48,860 nt of DNA from Nitrospiria bacterium (GTDB taxonomy: Bacteria; Nitrospirota; UBA9217), in contig CAKKRC010000031.1 of assembly GCA_919902495.1 (NCBI GenBank), positions 1 through 48,860 on the forward strand. Reading direction: 5' to 3'. Made by a program: the position numbers and the translations under genes. The notes under the pieces are model-generated. The model did not search any database. It was not told the DNA's origin and worked only from the letters and a program-made list of their open reading frames with translations. Shown here one piece after another: positions 43,301-48,860 of the stretch (positions are counted from its first letter, which is position 1; each line of letters starts with the position of its first letter).

Positions 43301-43610
43301 CGGCAGGAATGCCTGACAACGTCATGGTCCCGTTGTTCGTGACTGAACAGGAATTTACGCCGTCGGGATTTGTGCGCAGCGTGCCTCCCGTTCCGGTTAT
43401 GTTTATGTTCCCGGCAAGACTCTCGTACAGGGAGACCGGCGTGTCGGCGCTGGCGGGAACGGAAGCCAGGAGAAGGCCGAAAAGGGCGAACACGGACAGC
43501 AAGATCCGGCGGCGCCGGTTCGGCGAGGCGAGCAAACCGCCCAGCTGCCAGCGTGAACCGGCATGGATAAGACAGCCTGTAATGAAGAAGGTCATCTCTT
43601 GCATAGTCAT
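40380..43610 (-). CDS. Large exported DUF11 repeat protein
   Basis: 1,076 residues. After a long N-region a signal sequence (ILLSVFALFGLLLASVPASA) ends near residue 55. Residues 55-355 form a beta-rich domain (KAYLYWAGSGGDPVGGVPAD, FSLVVVYDDPAEILHVVNIW, DMYDITAMIPAAA) of the kind that precedes DUF11 repeats. DUF11-type modules follow near 360-470 (VYTLGGITNNGPSDATG), 487-620 (IQYTITLIETGGVNATGVTV) and 925-1076 (EILYTITAVNSGPGAADANS), with a distinct region between. It is probably a surface or extracellular fibrous protein. It heads the operon and has a consensus promoter. Confidence 0.8.
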   Translation of the reverse strand: MTMQEMTFFITGCLIHAGSRWQLGGLLASPNRRRRILLSVFALFGLLLASVPASADTPVSLYESLAGNINITGTGGTLRTNPDGVNSCSVTNNGTMTLSGIPAGATVRKAYLYWAGSGGDPVGGVPADYNVTFNGTPVTADRTFTANGGSTRYFFGGVKDVTSQVTGNGVYTFADLTVQTADVPGGGPYCSVAVVLSAFSLVVVYDDPAEILHVVNIWEGFQVYYGSSITLTPTNFIAPTPAPVTPLSSRIMVLTWEGDSGNSAPLGGFNENLTFCSPTPCGGSALTDAYNPVNNQFNSTIDIPPSGPFSGINTIWGNDLDMYDITAMIPAAAASAQSVYSSGGDRVILMNQTMSIVNVPVADLAITKSHVGNFTVGVNGVYTLGGITNNGPSDATGTITVTDTLPAGLTYVSAVGTGWACGAAGQIVTCTRPGPLAPLASAPSITLTVSVGAAAYPSVTNTVSVTSGDFDNVAGNSTNVGDPTTVLAPDLSTSTKTWQDLNAGDANPGDVIQYTITLIETGGVNATGVTVTDDIPANVTGFTVTGIPAGSTNSSTGAGTGANGTGYLNIANISVPAGGSVAITFDVTVGAVAPGTPINNTASVANPLGPGAAPVAVTVIVSQSSIPQTGNKPLYLYGGAASPYTMSRTPTPGAPTTAAIAGGGGVALWNGNNPVPLQLNDTITAANAILYINGSSNNARNVEVRLYCSSNAAAYAYWGPANLPTNPPVPPALPTAYNFNLTLVAGGFAFPATCNTPNFWVLQVFNRTGIVGRTITVVPVSGANRSVVNLTSSNVIDVNSVTAYSTAYPGVTIPAYFTSGNTVYLRAVVSDPFGSFDINANPHATRPTITIQDSNSTTVVSNAAMTQVADSGAATKTFEYAYTPVPATGPAGWWTVTVTAPEGTEGAVSDSGIGTFNVVLFPSITIVKSFSIYSDPINGTTSPKIIPGSEILYTITAVNSGPGAADANSTVLTDAVPANTTMYVDTGSGDPVTFSCSAFPAACGLTFNYGANVRYTNTFPLPALLAPPNVCGNFSYAPSGSYDANVRGVCINPSGIFNGAGGGNPSFNVFFRMRVN

Positions 43611-43697
43611 AGAATTATATCATAAAAACAATATGTTGCGGATATTATCGAGATTCCGGAACTCATTATTAAGATTTTATAGGTGGATTTGGTATAT

Positions 43698-43726
43698 ATT
43701 GTAAAGCATCACTTAAAAAGTGTCAA
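43698..43726 (-). promoter_or_regulatory. Sigma-70-type promoter of the surface-protein operon
   Basis: TTGACA (43726-43721), 17 bases, TACAAT (43703-43698), giving a leader of about 80 bases before the ATG at 43610. The surrounding sequence is very AT-rich. Confidence 0.85.
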
Positions 43727-43739
43727 TACAAAAAAAAAT

Positions 43740-44172
43740 AAGTATTTCGGTAAAATTACCGTATTTTAAAACACTTAGGTGCTGTCTTTTCCGTCTGTAA
43801 CGCCCTTCAACGAGGGTGCGTTCCTTCTTCGGGCAGGTGAATGCCGCGCTCCTGATTTTTCTTCGTCCGGAAAAAGAGCGTCATTACCCGTAAGGAAGAC
43901 GAGGCCGCGCCGTGACACTTGATGATTCGAGAGGGCTGTCGTTCACCGTGACCTCCGCGTGTCATTCCCGACCATAAGGCTGCGATGGCTGCGAACGACG
44001 CGTGTGCATGCGGGCCTCAAAAAAAATAGCCCGGTCATGTTTTTATCGCTGCGGATAAAAATAATATGATAATATTAAGTCGATTCGACCGGTCACCGCA
44101 GCGCATCATGCGGATGACGCCCGGAGAGGCCGCAAACGACCGGCAGGTTCATACCGACAAAGGAGGTTCGTA
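43740..44172. other. Intergenic region with a possibly structured pseudopilin leader
   Basis: No gene is seen between the surface-operon promoter and the pseudopilin. The last 80 bases (44090-44172) include GGTCACCGCAGCGCA and later GGCCGCAAACGACCGGC, which partly resemble the conserved blocks of GEMM-type c-di-GMP riboswitches. The inner part does not match, so this is a weak hint only. Confidence 0.3.
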
Positions 44173-44724
44173 ATGCTCAGGAAACAGAGAGGTTTCACGC
44201 TGGTGGAGGTGATCGTTGTTGCGGGCATCATAGCCATATTGGCGGGAATTCTTGTGCCGCTGATCCTGAAGGAGATCGACGAAGCCCGGATCACACGGTC
44301 CTATGCCGATGTCCGGTCCATGTCGACCAGCATCGTGGTATTCAGGAAGGACACAGGCAAATGGCCCAACCTGAACGGTGGCTGCACTGCGACAGTGTCC
44401 TTTGTCTTCGGTGAGGGCGCCCTTCCGTCCGGTCTCGCCGCGCAGGGGTATGATCAGACCACGTCGGTTTCTCTCGACGATTACTTGGCGATCGATGGCA
44501 CAGGGTGCTATGGCGCGCGATGGAAAGGCCCCTACCTGGCGCATACGTCCGCGGACCCCTGGGGGAACGCCTATTTCATCAATGCGGGAAACTTCGCAGG
44601 CGGGGCTGTATGGATTCTGTCTGCAGGGCCCAACGGGACCATCGAAACGCCCGCGGGCGCGCCTGTGCTCCAAGGGGATGATGTCGGCATCATGGTGTTC
44701 AGGAGCACCGTCATATTGGAGTAA
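44173..44724 (+). CDS. Type II secretion / type IV pilin-like pseudopilin (GspG-like)
   Basis: 183 residues on the plus strand, ATG behind AGGAGG. The prepilin site is classic: MLRKQRG, then FTLVEVIVVAGIIAILAGIL, with cleavage before Phe and Glu at +5. The globular part holds KWPNLNGG and GPYLAHTSADPWGNAYFIN, the major pseudopilin GspG hallmark, and ends in a beta strand. It has two Cys (GGCTATVSF, DGTGCYGARW) that may pair. No other secretion or pilus genes are in the window, so it is an orphan here and divergent from the surface operon. Confidence 0.88.
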   Translation: MLRKQRGFTLVEVIVVAGIIAILAGILVPLILKEIDEARITRSYADVRSMSTSIVVFRKDTGKWPNLNGGCTATVSFVFGEGALPSGLAAQGYDQTTSVSLDDYLAIDGTGCYGARWKGPYLAHTSADPWGNAYFINAGNFAGGAVWILSAGPNGTIETPAGAPVLQGDDVGIMVFRSTVILE

Positions 44725-44754
44725 AACCCGCCTTCGGAGAATGTCCGGATCTCC

Positions 44755-44780
44755 CCGGCCGCCTTCGGAACGGCGGCCGG
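44755..44780 (+). terminator. GC-rich hairpin after the pseudopilin gene
   Basis: CCGGCCGCC and GGCGGCCGG form a perfect 9-bp stem around an 8-nt loop. No T-run follows, so termination is uncertain. Confidence 0.5.
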
Positions 44781-45023
44781 GCACGACTGTTATGAATGCC
44801 CGGAAGCCTGTCATCCTGATCCCGCCTGTGGTCAGCCGCCCTTCCCGTCGTCATCAAATCGACCCTACATGAAAAATCAGGCAACCTGCCTGTGCAGGAC
44901 GCGGCGACCACGACCTTTTTCCCGATGAATGCGGGAACTCGCGTGGTATCTTGCATTCAATCGTGGTATCGTTTATAGTCCGTCCGTTTCCAAGACAAGA
45001 ACGACCAGCGAAGGGGGCAGGGT

Positions 45024-45134
45024 TTAGCAGCGACCTATACGGCAAAGGACATCACCGTTTTTGAAGGACTGGAGCCGGTCCGGAAACGTCCGGCCATGTA
45101 CATCGGCTCGGCCCACATCCAGGGTCTCGGATAG
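45024..45134 (+). pseudogene. 5' fragment of gyrB/parE
   Basis: The plus strand reads YTAKDITVFEGLEPVRKRPA followed by MYIGSAHIQGLG and a stop. This is the N-terminus of type II topoisomerase B subunits (VLEGLEAVRKRPGMYIGS in relatives). No start codon is in frame and the ATPase domain is absent. The homology stops at about 45130, where an mscL fragment begins on the other strand. Confidence 0.8.
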
Positions 45135-45242
45135 CACGCTGCCTTTCCTGTCAAACGCCCCGCCGATGATCACAGCCACCGCTTGGTCCAGCACGTCCCC
45201 CCGCAGGACGAGCGTTTTGACCTCTTTCAGCAGGATCCGCAT
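45135..45242 (-). pseudogene. 5' fragment of mscL
   Basis: From an ATG at 45242 the minus strand reads RILLKEVKTLVLRGDVLDQA then VAVIIGGAFDRKGS. MscL proteins begin with a similar helix (FKEFAMRGNVIDLAVGVIIG) ending in GGAFG. The match ends soon after GGAF and the second transmembrane helix is missing, so no channel can be made. It abuts the gyrB/parE fragment tail to tail. Confidence 0.75.
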
Positions 45243-45297
45243 CCGCCAGATAGACAAAACCAAGCAACCCGGCAGGCCGACCGGTGTCACAACCCGT

Positions 45298-46368
45298 TTA
45301 CAGCGTCCATGCGTCCTTCGCGTGCTGGTCCCTGAGCAGCAGGAAGATATGGTCGAGAAGCTCCCGCCTCTTTTCCAAAAGAAGCTCCTCGTGCTGGCCG
45401 GATCCGCCGGGCGGATCGGCAGGCTTCGCGTTGACGCGGAACTCAGAAATGAGCGAGACCAGCACTTCCTCGATCCGGGAGAACAGCAGGTCTTCATCGC
45501 TGCCGTCCTTCTTCCGCACCCGGTCGGCCCATCCAAGCAGGTCCTCAAGCCGTCCCGCGCAGTTCCTCGTATGCTCGTAAAAGCCTTCGTAGATCCTTGT
45601 CACGAAATAGATGTCCTCCAGCACGCTCTTGGCCAGCCGCTGGGACAGCTGCGCCACCTCGGCCTTCACCGATTCAAGGTACTCCGGCGTGATGGACCCC
45701 ATCTGACGGTGCTCGCGCACCTGGGCCTTGAACTGCTCCTTGAGGTCCTCGATCATCTGGCCCGTCTTCTTCCCCCCGACCTGCAGTTCAGCAAGACGGG
45801 CAACAGCGCCCTCGCACAGCCGCTGCACGAGCACGATGTTGTCCCGAACATAGACCGCGATATGGTACAACTCCCCGGCGATCCTGCGCCGGCGTTTTGA
45901 GAGAACCTCCAGGTCCTTCCTTCGCTGCTTGATCATGTCCTGCAGCCGGGCTATTTTCTGCTGGTCGTCCCGCTTTTTCGGATTGAGCTTCCCGATCTCC
46001 GCCTCGGCGGACCGGATGAACGCCTCGGGCTTATTGAAATCGAGCAGTACAAGCTGATGATTGTGGTACTTGTATTCCTCGATGGCGACCCGGAAGGCGG
46101 GTTTGAAGAAGCCGGTGTGGGACAGCACACCCAGCAGCCTCCGGTCGCCGAATTCCAGTTGGCCAAAGCCCTGCTTCTGCTCCCGTTCGTAGGTCTCGAC
46201 AAGCTCCAAATACTGGATGAAGGCCGCGAGATCGTCCTCGTGCCTCCCCGGGGAACCGGACGCGCGCGGGGACGCGAGAAAGGCCGCAAGGTCGGCAGGG
46301 CTCGGCTGGAGCTCCTCGTTCGATTTTATCCGTAGTCCGAATATGGATGTGTTCACAGGCAATGTCAT
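45298..46368 (-). CDS. Coiled-coil protein of unknown function
   Basis: 356 residues, ATG at 46368 with a weak ribosome site. It is soluble, highly charged and helical (KRDDQQKIARLQDMIKQRRK, EVAQLSQRLAKSVLEDIYFV, EELLLEKRRELLDHIFLLLR), with no signal peptide or membrane segment. It contains a short beta-like stretch (YKYHNHQLVLLDFNKPEAFI). I do not recognise the family. Downstream lie the mscL and gyrB/parE fragments and upstream, after a repeat-bearing spacer, the macro-domain gene. Confidence 0.7.
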   Translation of the reverse strand: MTLPVNTSIFGLRIKSNEELQPSPADLAAFLASPRASGSPGRHEDDLAAFIQYLELVETYEREQKQGFGQLEFGDRRLLGVLSHTGFFKPAFRVAIEEYKYHNHQLVLLDFNKPEAFIRSAEAEIGKLNPKKRDDQQKIARLQDMIKQRRKDLEVLSKRRRRIAGELYHIAVYVRDNIVLVQRLCEGAVARLAELQVGGKKTGQMIEDLKEQFKAQVREHRQMGSITPEYLESVKAEVAQLSQRLAKSVLEDIYFVTRIYEGFYEHTRNCAGRLEDLLGWADRVRKKDGSDEDLLFSRIEEVLVSLISEFRVNAKPADPPGGSGQHEELLLEKRRELLDHIFLLLRDQHAKDAWTL

Positions 46369-46416
46369 TTCTCAATACACCTGACCCGGAAAACCGGAAC
46401 CAAAGAGTCATACTGA

Positions 46417-46555
46417 CAGGATCACAGGATAAAATCGGGCAAGATCAATAAAACATTCAACGCTGAAAAGGATATGAAAAAAAACTATGATTGGCGCTGT
46501 AAAGACCAAAGAACTAACATTTTTTTCATAGGAATTTCAGCGAAAATCTGCGTTG
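46417..46555. repeat. Imperfect dyad repeats in the macro-coiled-coil spacer
   Basis: A GACAGGATCACAGGAT motif lies at the left. TTCAACGCTGAAAAGGATAT (near 46456) and GGAATTTCAGCGAAAATC (near 46531) are approximately complementary ends of a palindrome with A- and T-rich inner arms. The spacer is otherwise empty. Confidence 0.6.
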
Positions 46556-46610
46556 AATTCTTGGCTCTTCTTTGCCTGTCATTTTGTGAGTGTTCTTCTA
46601 GTGCTCACGG

Positions 46611-47150
46611 TCACGTCAGTTTTTCAAATTCCTTATCAAAATAGCCAAAAGCTTCCTTGTCGAAGATGCAGAACTCCACAAGATGGAGCGCGACGTTCGG
46701 CCGCTTCTTAAGAAACGCCGCTGTCTCGCCCACCAGGATCTTCGCGCACCGGTCCTTGGGGAAACCGAAGATGCCGGCGCTGATGGCGGGAACGGAGATG
46801 CTGGCAAGGCCCTTTTCCACCGCGAGTGCGAGCACGCTGTTGACGGCCTTTCTGAGCTTGGCGTCCTCGTCCCCTTCGCCCATCCGCGGCCCGACGGCAT
46901 GGATGACATGCCGGGCACGAAGCGTCCCGCCGGAGGTCATGGCAGCGCCGCCGACCGGCACAAAGCCGATGCGGTCGCTCTCCTCCTGGATGATCCGGCC
47001 GCCCTTCCGTACGATGGCGCCTGCCACGCCGCCGCCGTGCTGGAGACGGCTGTTCGCGGCATTTACGATGGCATCGACATCGCGCTCGGTCAGGTCCTCC
47101 GACACGAGGCGAAGGATGGCTCCGCCGATCTTTGTTTCCACCGTTCCCAT
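46611..47150 (-). CDS. Macro domain protein (ADP-ribose / O-acetyl-ADP-ribose processing)
   Basis: 179 residues, ATG behind GGAGG. The macro-domain motifs are clear: DAIVNAANSRLQHGGGVAGA with the Asn-Ala-Ala-Asn and Gly-rich loop, RHVIHAVGPRMGEGDEDAKL, and SISVPAISAGIFGFPKDRCA. Family members such as YmdB hydrolyse O-acetyl-ADP-ribose or remove ADP-ribose from proteins or nucleic acids. It starts 21 bases after the cytochrome stop, so the two are probably co-transcribed. Confidence 0.93.
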   Translation of the reverse strand: MGTVETKIGGAILRLVSEDLTERDVDAIVNAANSRLQHGGGVAGAIVRKGGRIIQEESDRIGFVPVGGAAMTSGGTLRARHVIHAVGPRMGEGDEDAKLRKAVNSVLALAVEKGLASISVPAISAGIFGFPKDRCAKILVGETAAFLKKRPNVALHLVEFCIFDKEAFGYFDKEFEKLT

Positions 47151-47171
47151 TGCCGGACCTCCGGGATCGTC

Positions 47172-48629
47172 CTAGTTCCCCTTGCTCTTGAAGCTGGTCT
47201 TCGTCCGCGTCATTTCAACGACAGGGACGGCCGTCATGGAACTGATGCCGTAGATGTTCTCAAGGCTGATGTCCTCGGGGACCTCACGCAGCAGCTTCCG
47301 GGCGACTTTCTGGTCGGCCTGGCGGTACAGAAGCCGCGCGTCCACGGTGACGTTTCCCGGCTTCTTGACCGGCGAAACGCCGAAATAGGCGTCCTTGTAC
47401 CCTCGCGGCGGAATGGTGTCATGCCGCGAGAACGCGGTCACCACCCACGGATCAATGGCAAAATGAAAGTCCTTGCCCATGCCCTCGGAGTTGAACATGC
47501 GCGTCCCGGGCTCCAGGGAGCCGGGGCCGTCGAACACGCCGCTCGTCAGGACAACGTTCCCGCCCGCGTCCTTCGCCGTGACCTCGAGCCACATCTCGCG
47601 CACGTTCGTGAGCGACGTGGGCAGATTGTGGCCGGCGCGGATGTTCTTCACGCGGACCTTCACTTCGGCAAGGGCGCCGTTCCGGTAGACCGGCTGGACC
47701 TCAAGCTGTGCCGCGGACTTCAGCTTCGCGACGGCCATCTGGTACTTCTTTTCGAGAGCGGATGCGAGCTTCGCGTCGCCTGCCTTCTTCGCGGCCTCGC
47801 CTGCCAGGAAATAGAGGAGATAGTTCGCGCCGCTGAAATAATGCCGGTACTCGGACCGCTCCGGTTTCCGGAAGGAATCGGCGGTTTGTATGAACGTGTC
47901 GGTCTCGACCATGTGGCAATCCTGGCAGTGGATGTTCTTCTGGGCATAGGGCCCGTGCTTCCATTCGAGATAGGTCGACTCGAGCGGGAAGTGGCTTTCG
48001 TGGTGATAGACCTGATGGCAGGAAGCGCAGAGGTCCGCCTGTGCGTGGAGCGGCGACTCGGCGCATTCGTGGAAGCCGCCGCCGCACTCCTTCGACGGTT
48101 TGAAGGGACCGCGCTTCACGAGCTTCGCTCCCTCCCTGGTGTCCACGCCGGGAGACAGGATGAAGGAGCCGTTCTCGGGCTCCCGGCTCGGCGTCCGCAG
48201 GTGGGTCACGCCGCTGATGGAGTGGCAGATATCGCAGGACACGCCGGCCTGCGCCATCCTTCCCAGGCCCTTGAGCCCGGGCCCCTTGATCTCGCCGGTC
48301 ACCATTCCCGCCGGCGAGTGGCATCCCTCGCACTGCCGCGTGACCTCATGACCCACTGCCTTGAATCCCTTGTTCAGCTCGCCCTGGTAGATGGGGTCCT
48401 GGAGCGCCAGGGCGTGCACGGAGCCGTTCCACTCATCATACTGCTGCGGGTGGCACCCGGCGCAGACCTCGGGCTCCGTGAATTCCGCCTTCGACCGGTC
48501 CCACTTGATGAGCGACGGGTAGTAGGGATAGAACTCGCGGTCAACAGGAAAATAATCCGCGGCGAACGCAGCGAATGCCGGAGCGGTGAGCAGCAGCAGC
48601 GACAGGGTTATTTTCGTACCTCGGTTCAT
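47172..48629 (-). CDS. Periplasmic pentaheme cytochrome c
   Basis: 485 residues, ATG behind GGAGCC. A signal peptide (ITLSLLLLTAPAFAAFA) is followed by five CxxCH heme sites: CAGCH (56-60), CEGCH (100-104), CDICH (132-136), CASCH (201-205) and CQDCH (235-239). His residues that could be distal ligands lie between them (YHHESH, EWKHGPY). The C-terminal half has no heme and is beta-rich (VQPVYRNGALAEVKVRVKNI then RAGHNLPTSLTN). It belongs to the multiheme cytochrome c family and should transfer electrons in the periplasm; donor and acceptor are unknown. Confidence 0.92.
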   Translation of the reverse strand: MNRGTKITLSLLLLTAPAFAAFAADYFPVDREFYPYYPSLIKWDRSKAEFTEPEVCAGCHPQQYDEWNGSVHALALQDPIYQGELNKGFKAVGHEVTRQCEGCHSPAGMVTGEIKGPGLKGLGRMAQAGVSCDICHSISGVTHLRTPSREPENGSFILSPGVDTREGAKLVKRGPFKPSKECGGGFHECAESPLHAQADLCASCHQVYHHESHFPLESTYLEWKHGPYAQKNIHCQDCHMVETDTFIQTADSFRKPERSEYRHYFSGANYLLYFLAGEAAKKAGDAKLASALEKKYQMAVAKLKSAAQLEVQPVYRNGALAEVKVRVKNIRAGHNLPTSLTNVREMWLEVTAKDAGGNVVLTSGVFDGPGSLEPGTRMFNSEGMGKDFHFAIDPWVVTAFSRHDTIPPRGYKDAYFGVSPVKKPGNVTVDARLLYRQADQKVARKLLREVPEDISLENIYGISSMTAVPVVEMTRTKTSFKSKGN

Positions 48630-48847
48630 GGACGGCTCCTTTTCCGGGACAGGCGTGCGGAGGGACGCTGCTTTCTATTATATAGGCAGAAGGGGCAGAT
48701 ATTCAAGGCGGGAAATTTTTTTCTGCTTACGGCAAGCTCACCTGCGGTCGGACCTCGGGGAGTTGCGCAGCGACCGTTCCTATGCTACTATTCCCATTAT
48801 ATTTGATCCGGTCGTTCCCGGCACCGCAGTGCAGCGACCGACCTTTC

Positions 48848-48860
48848 GGGGGGGGGGGGG
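48848..48860. other. Terminal run of 13 G
   Basis: The window ends in an uninterrupted G run. This is typical of a two-colour sequencing read end or a contig edge and is probably not genomic. Confidence 0.7.

Noticed and set aside
46683-48806. 707-codon plus-strand open frame opposite the macro-domain and cytochrome genes
   Set aside because: It spans two real genes and their spacer, and its composition is that of a shadow frame.

Overview
The window reads as a G+C-rich bacterial contig. Its gene content (split transketolase, a CIRCE-controlled groES-groEL pair, an ftsE-ftsX-envC-ctpA cluster, a five-heme cytochrome, a DUF2339 membrane protein) and its many intergenic palindromic repeats suggest a subsurface or sediment Nitrospirota or Desulfobacterota organism. 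This assignment is an inference. Almost every gene is on the minus strand; the clear plus-strand genes are a tRNA-Leu and a pseudopilin. The right end is a run of 13 G, which suggests a contig or read end.

Layout, left to right. (1) 1-8.8 kb: a truncated DUF2339 protein; a more AT-rich two-gene module (a membrane protein plus a PstS-like protein with a Cys-rich 13-residue repeat); a beta-propeller protein; an ORF6N protein; and an ABC-2 exporter (ATPase plus permease) overlapping a thioredoxin/CcmH-like protein. Two extra 3' tails of an ABC permease gene lie between these genes. (2) 9.0-17.7 kb: an accessory block bounded on the left by a stray 3' tail of htpG with its terminator and on the right by the real htpG. 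It holds a lipoprotein, zinc phospholipase C, ankyrin protein, YiiX-type hydrolase, metallophosphoesterase, flavodoxin-like reductase, SH3 protein, a rhodanese and a PIN toxin-antitoxin pair. (3) 17.8-29.6 kb: core genes htpG, groEL, groES, ctpA, envC, ftsX, ftsE and the two transketolase halves. Nearly every spacer here carries a different dyad repeat. (4) 29.7-31 kb: tRNA-Leu(CAA) and a three-gene HigBA-like toxin-antitoxin operon with a perfect 24-bp palindrome. (5) 31-43.7 kb: an interrupted lipoprotein gene and a four-gene surface locus encoding DUF11-type exported proteins and a 2,024-residue protein that joins Ig/DUF11 modules, an OmpA peptidoglycan-binding domain and a beta-barrel. (6) 44-48.9 kb: a GspG-like pseudopilin, 5' fragments of gyrB/parE and mscL, a coiled-coil protein, a macro-domain protein and a pentaheme cytochrome c.

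The most notable find is the rhodanese at 16222-16548. Its frame holds two TGA codons (codons 64 and 66) exactly where the family has the catalytic Cys and the Cys two residues later. The frame continues through a normal rhodanese C-terminus, and a 7-bp stem with a GGTCG loop lies 14 nt after the second TGA. This fits a UxU selenoprotein with a bacterial SECIS. A second theme is gene-end debris: tails of an ABC permease and of htpG, and heads of gyrB/parE and mscL, lie at junctions with accessory genes and mark past recombination.
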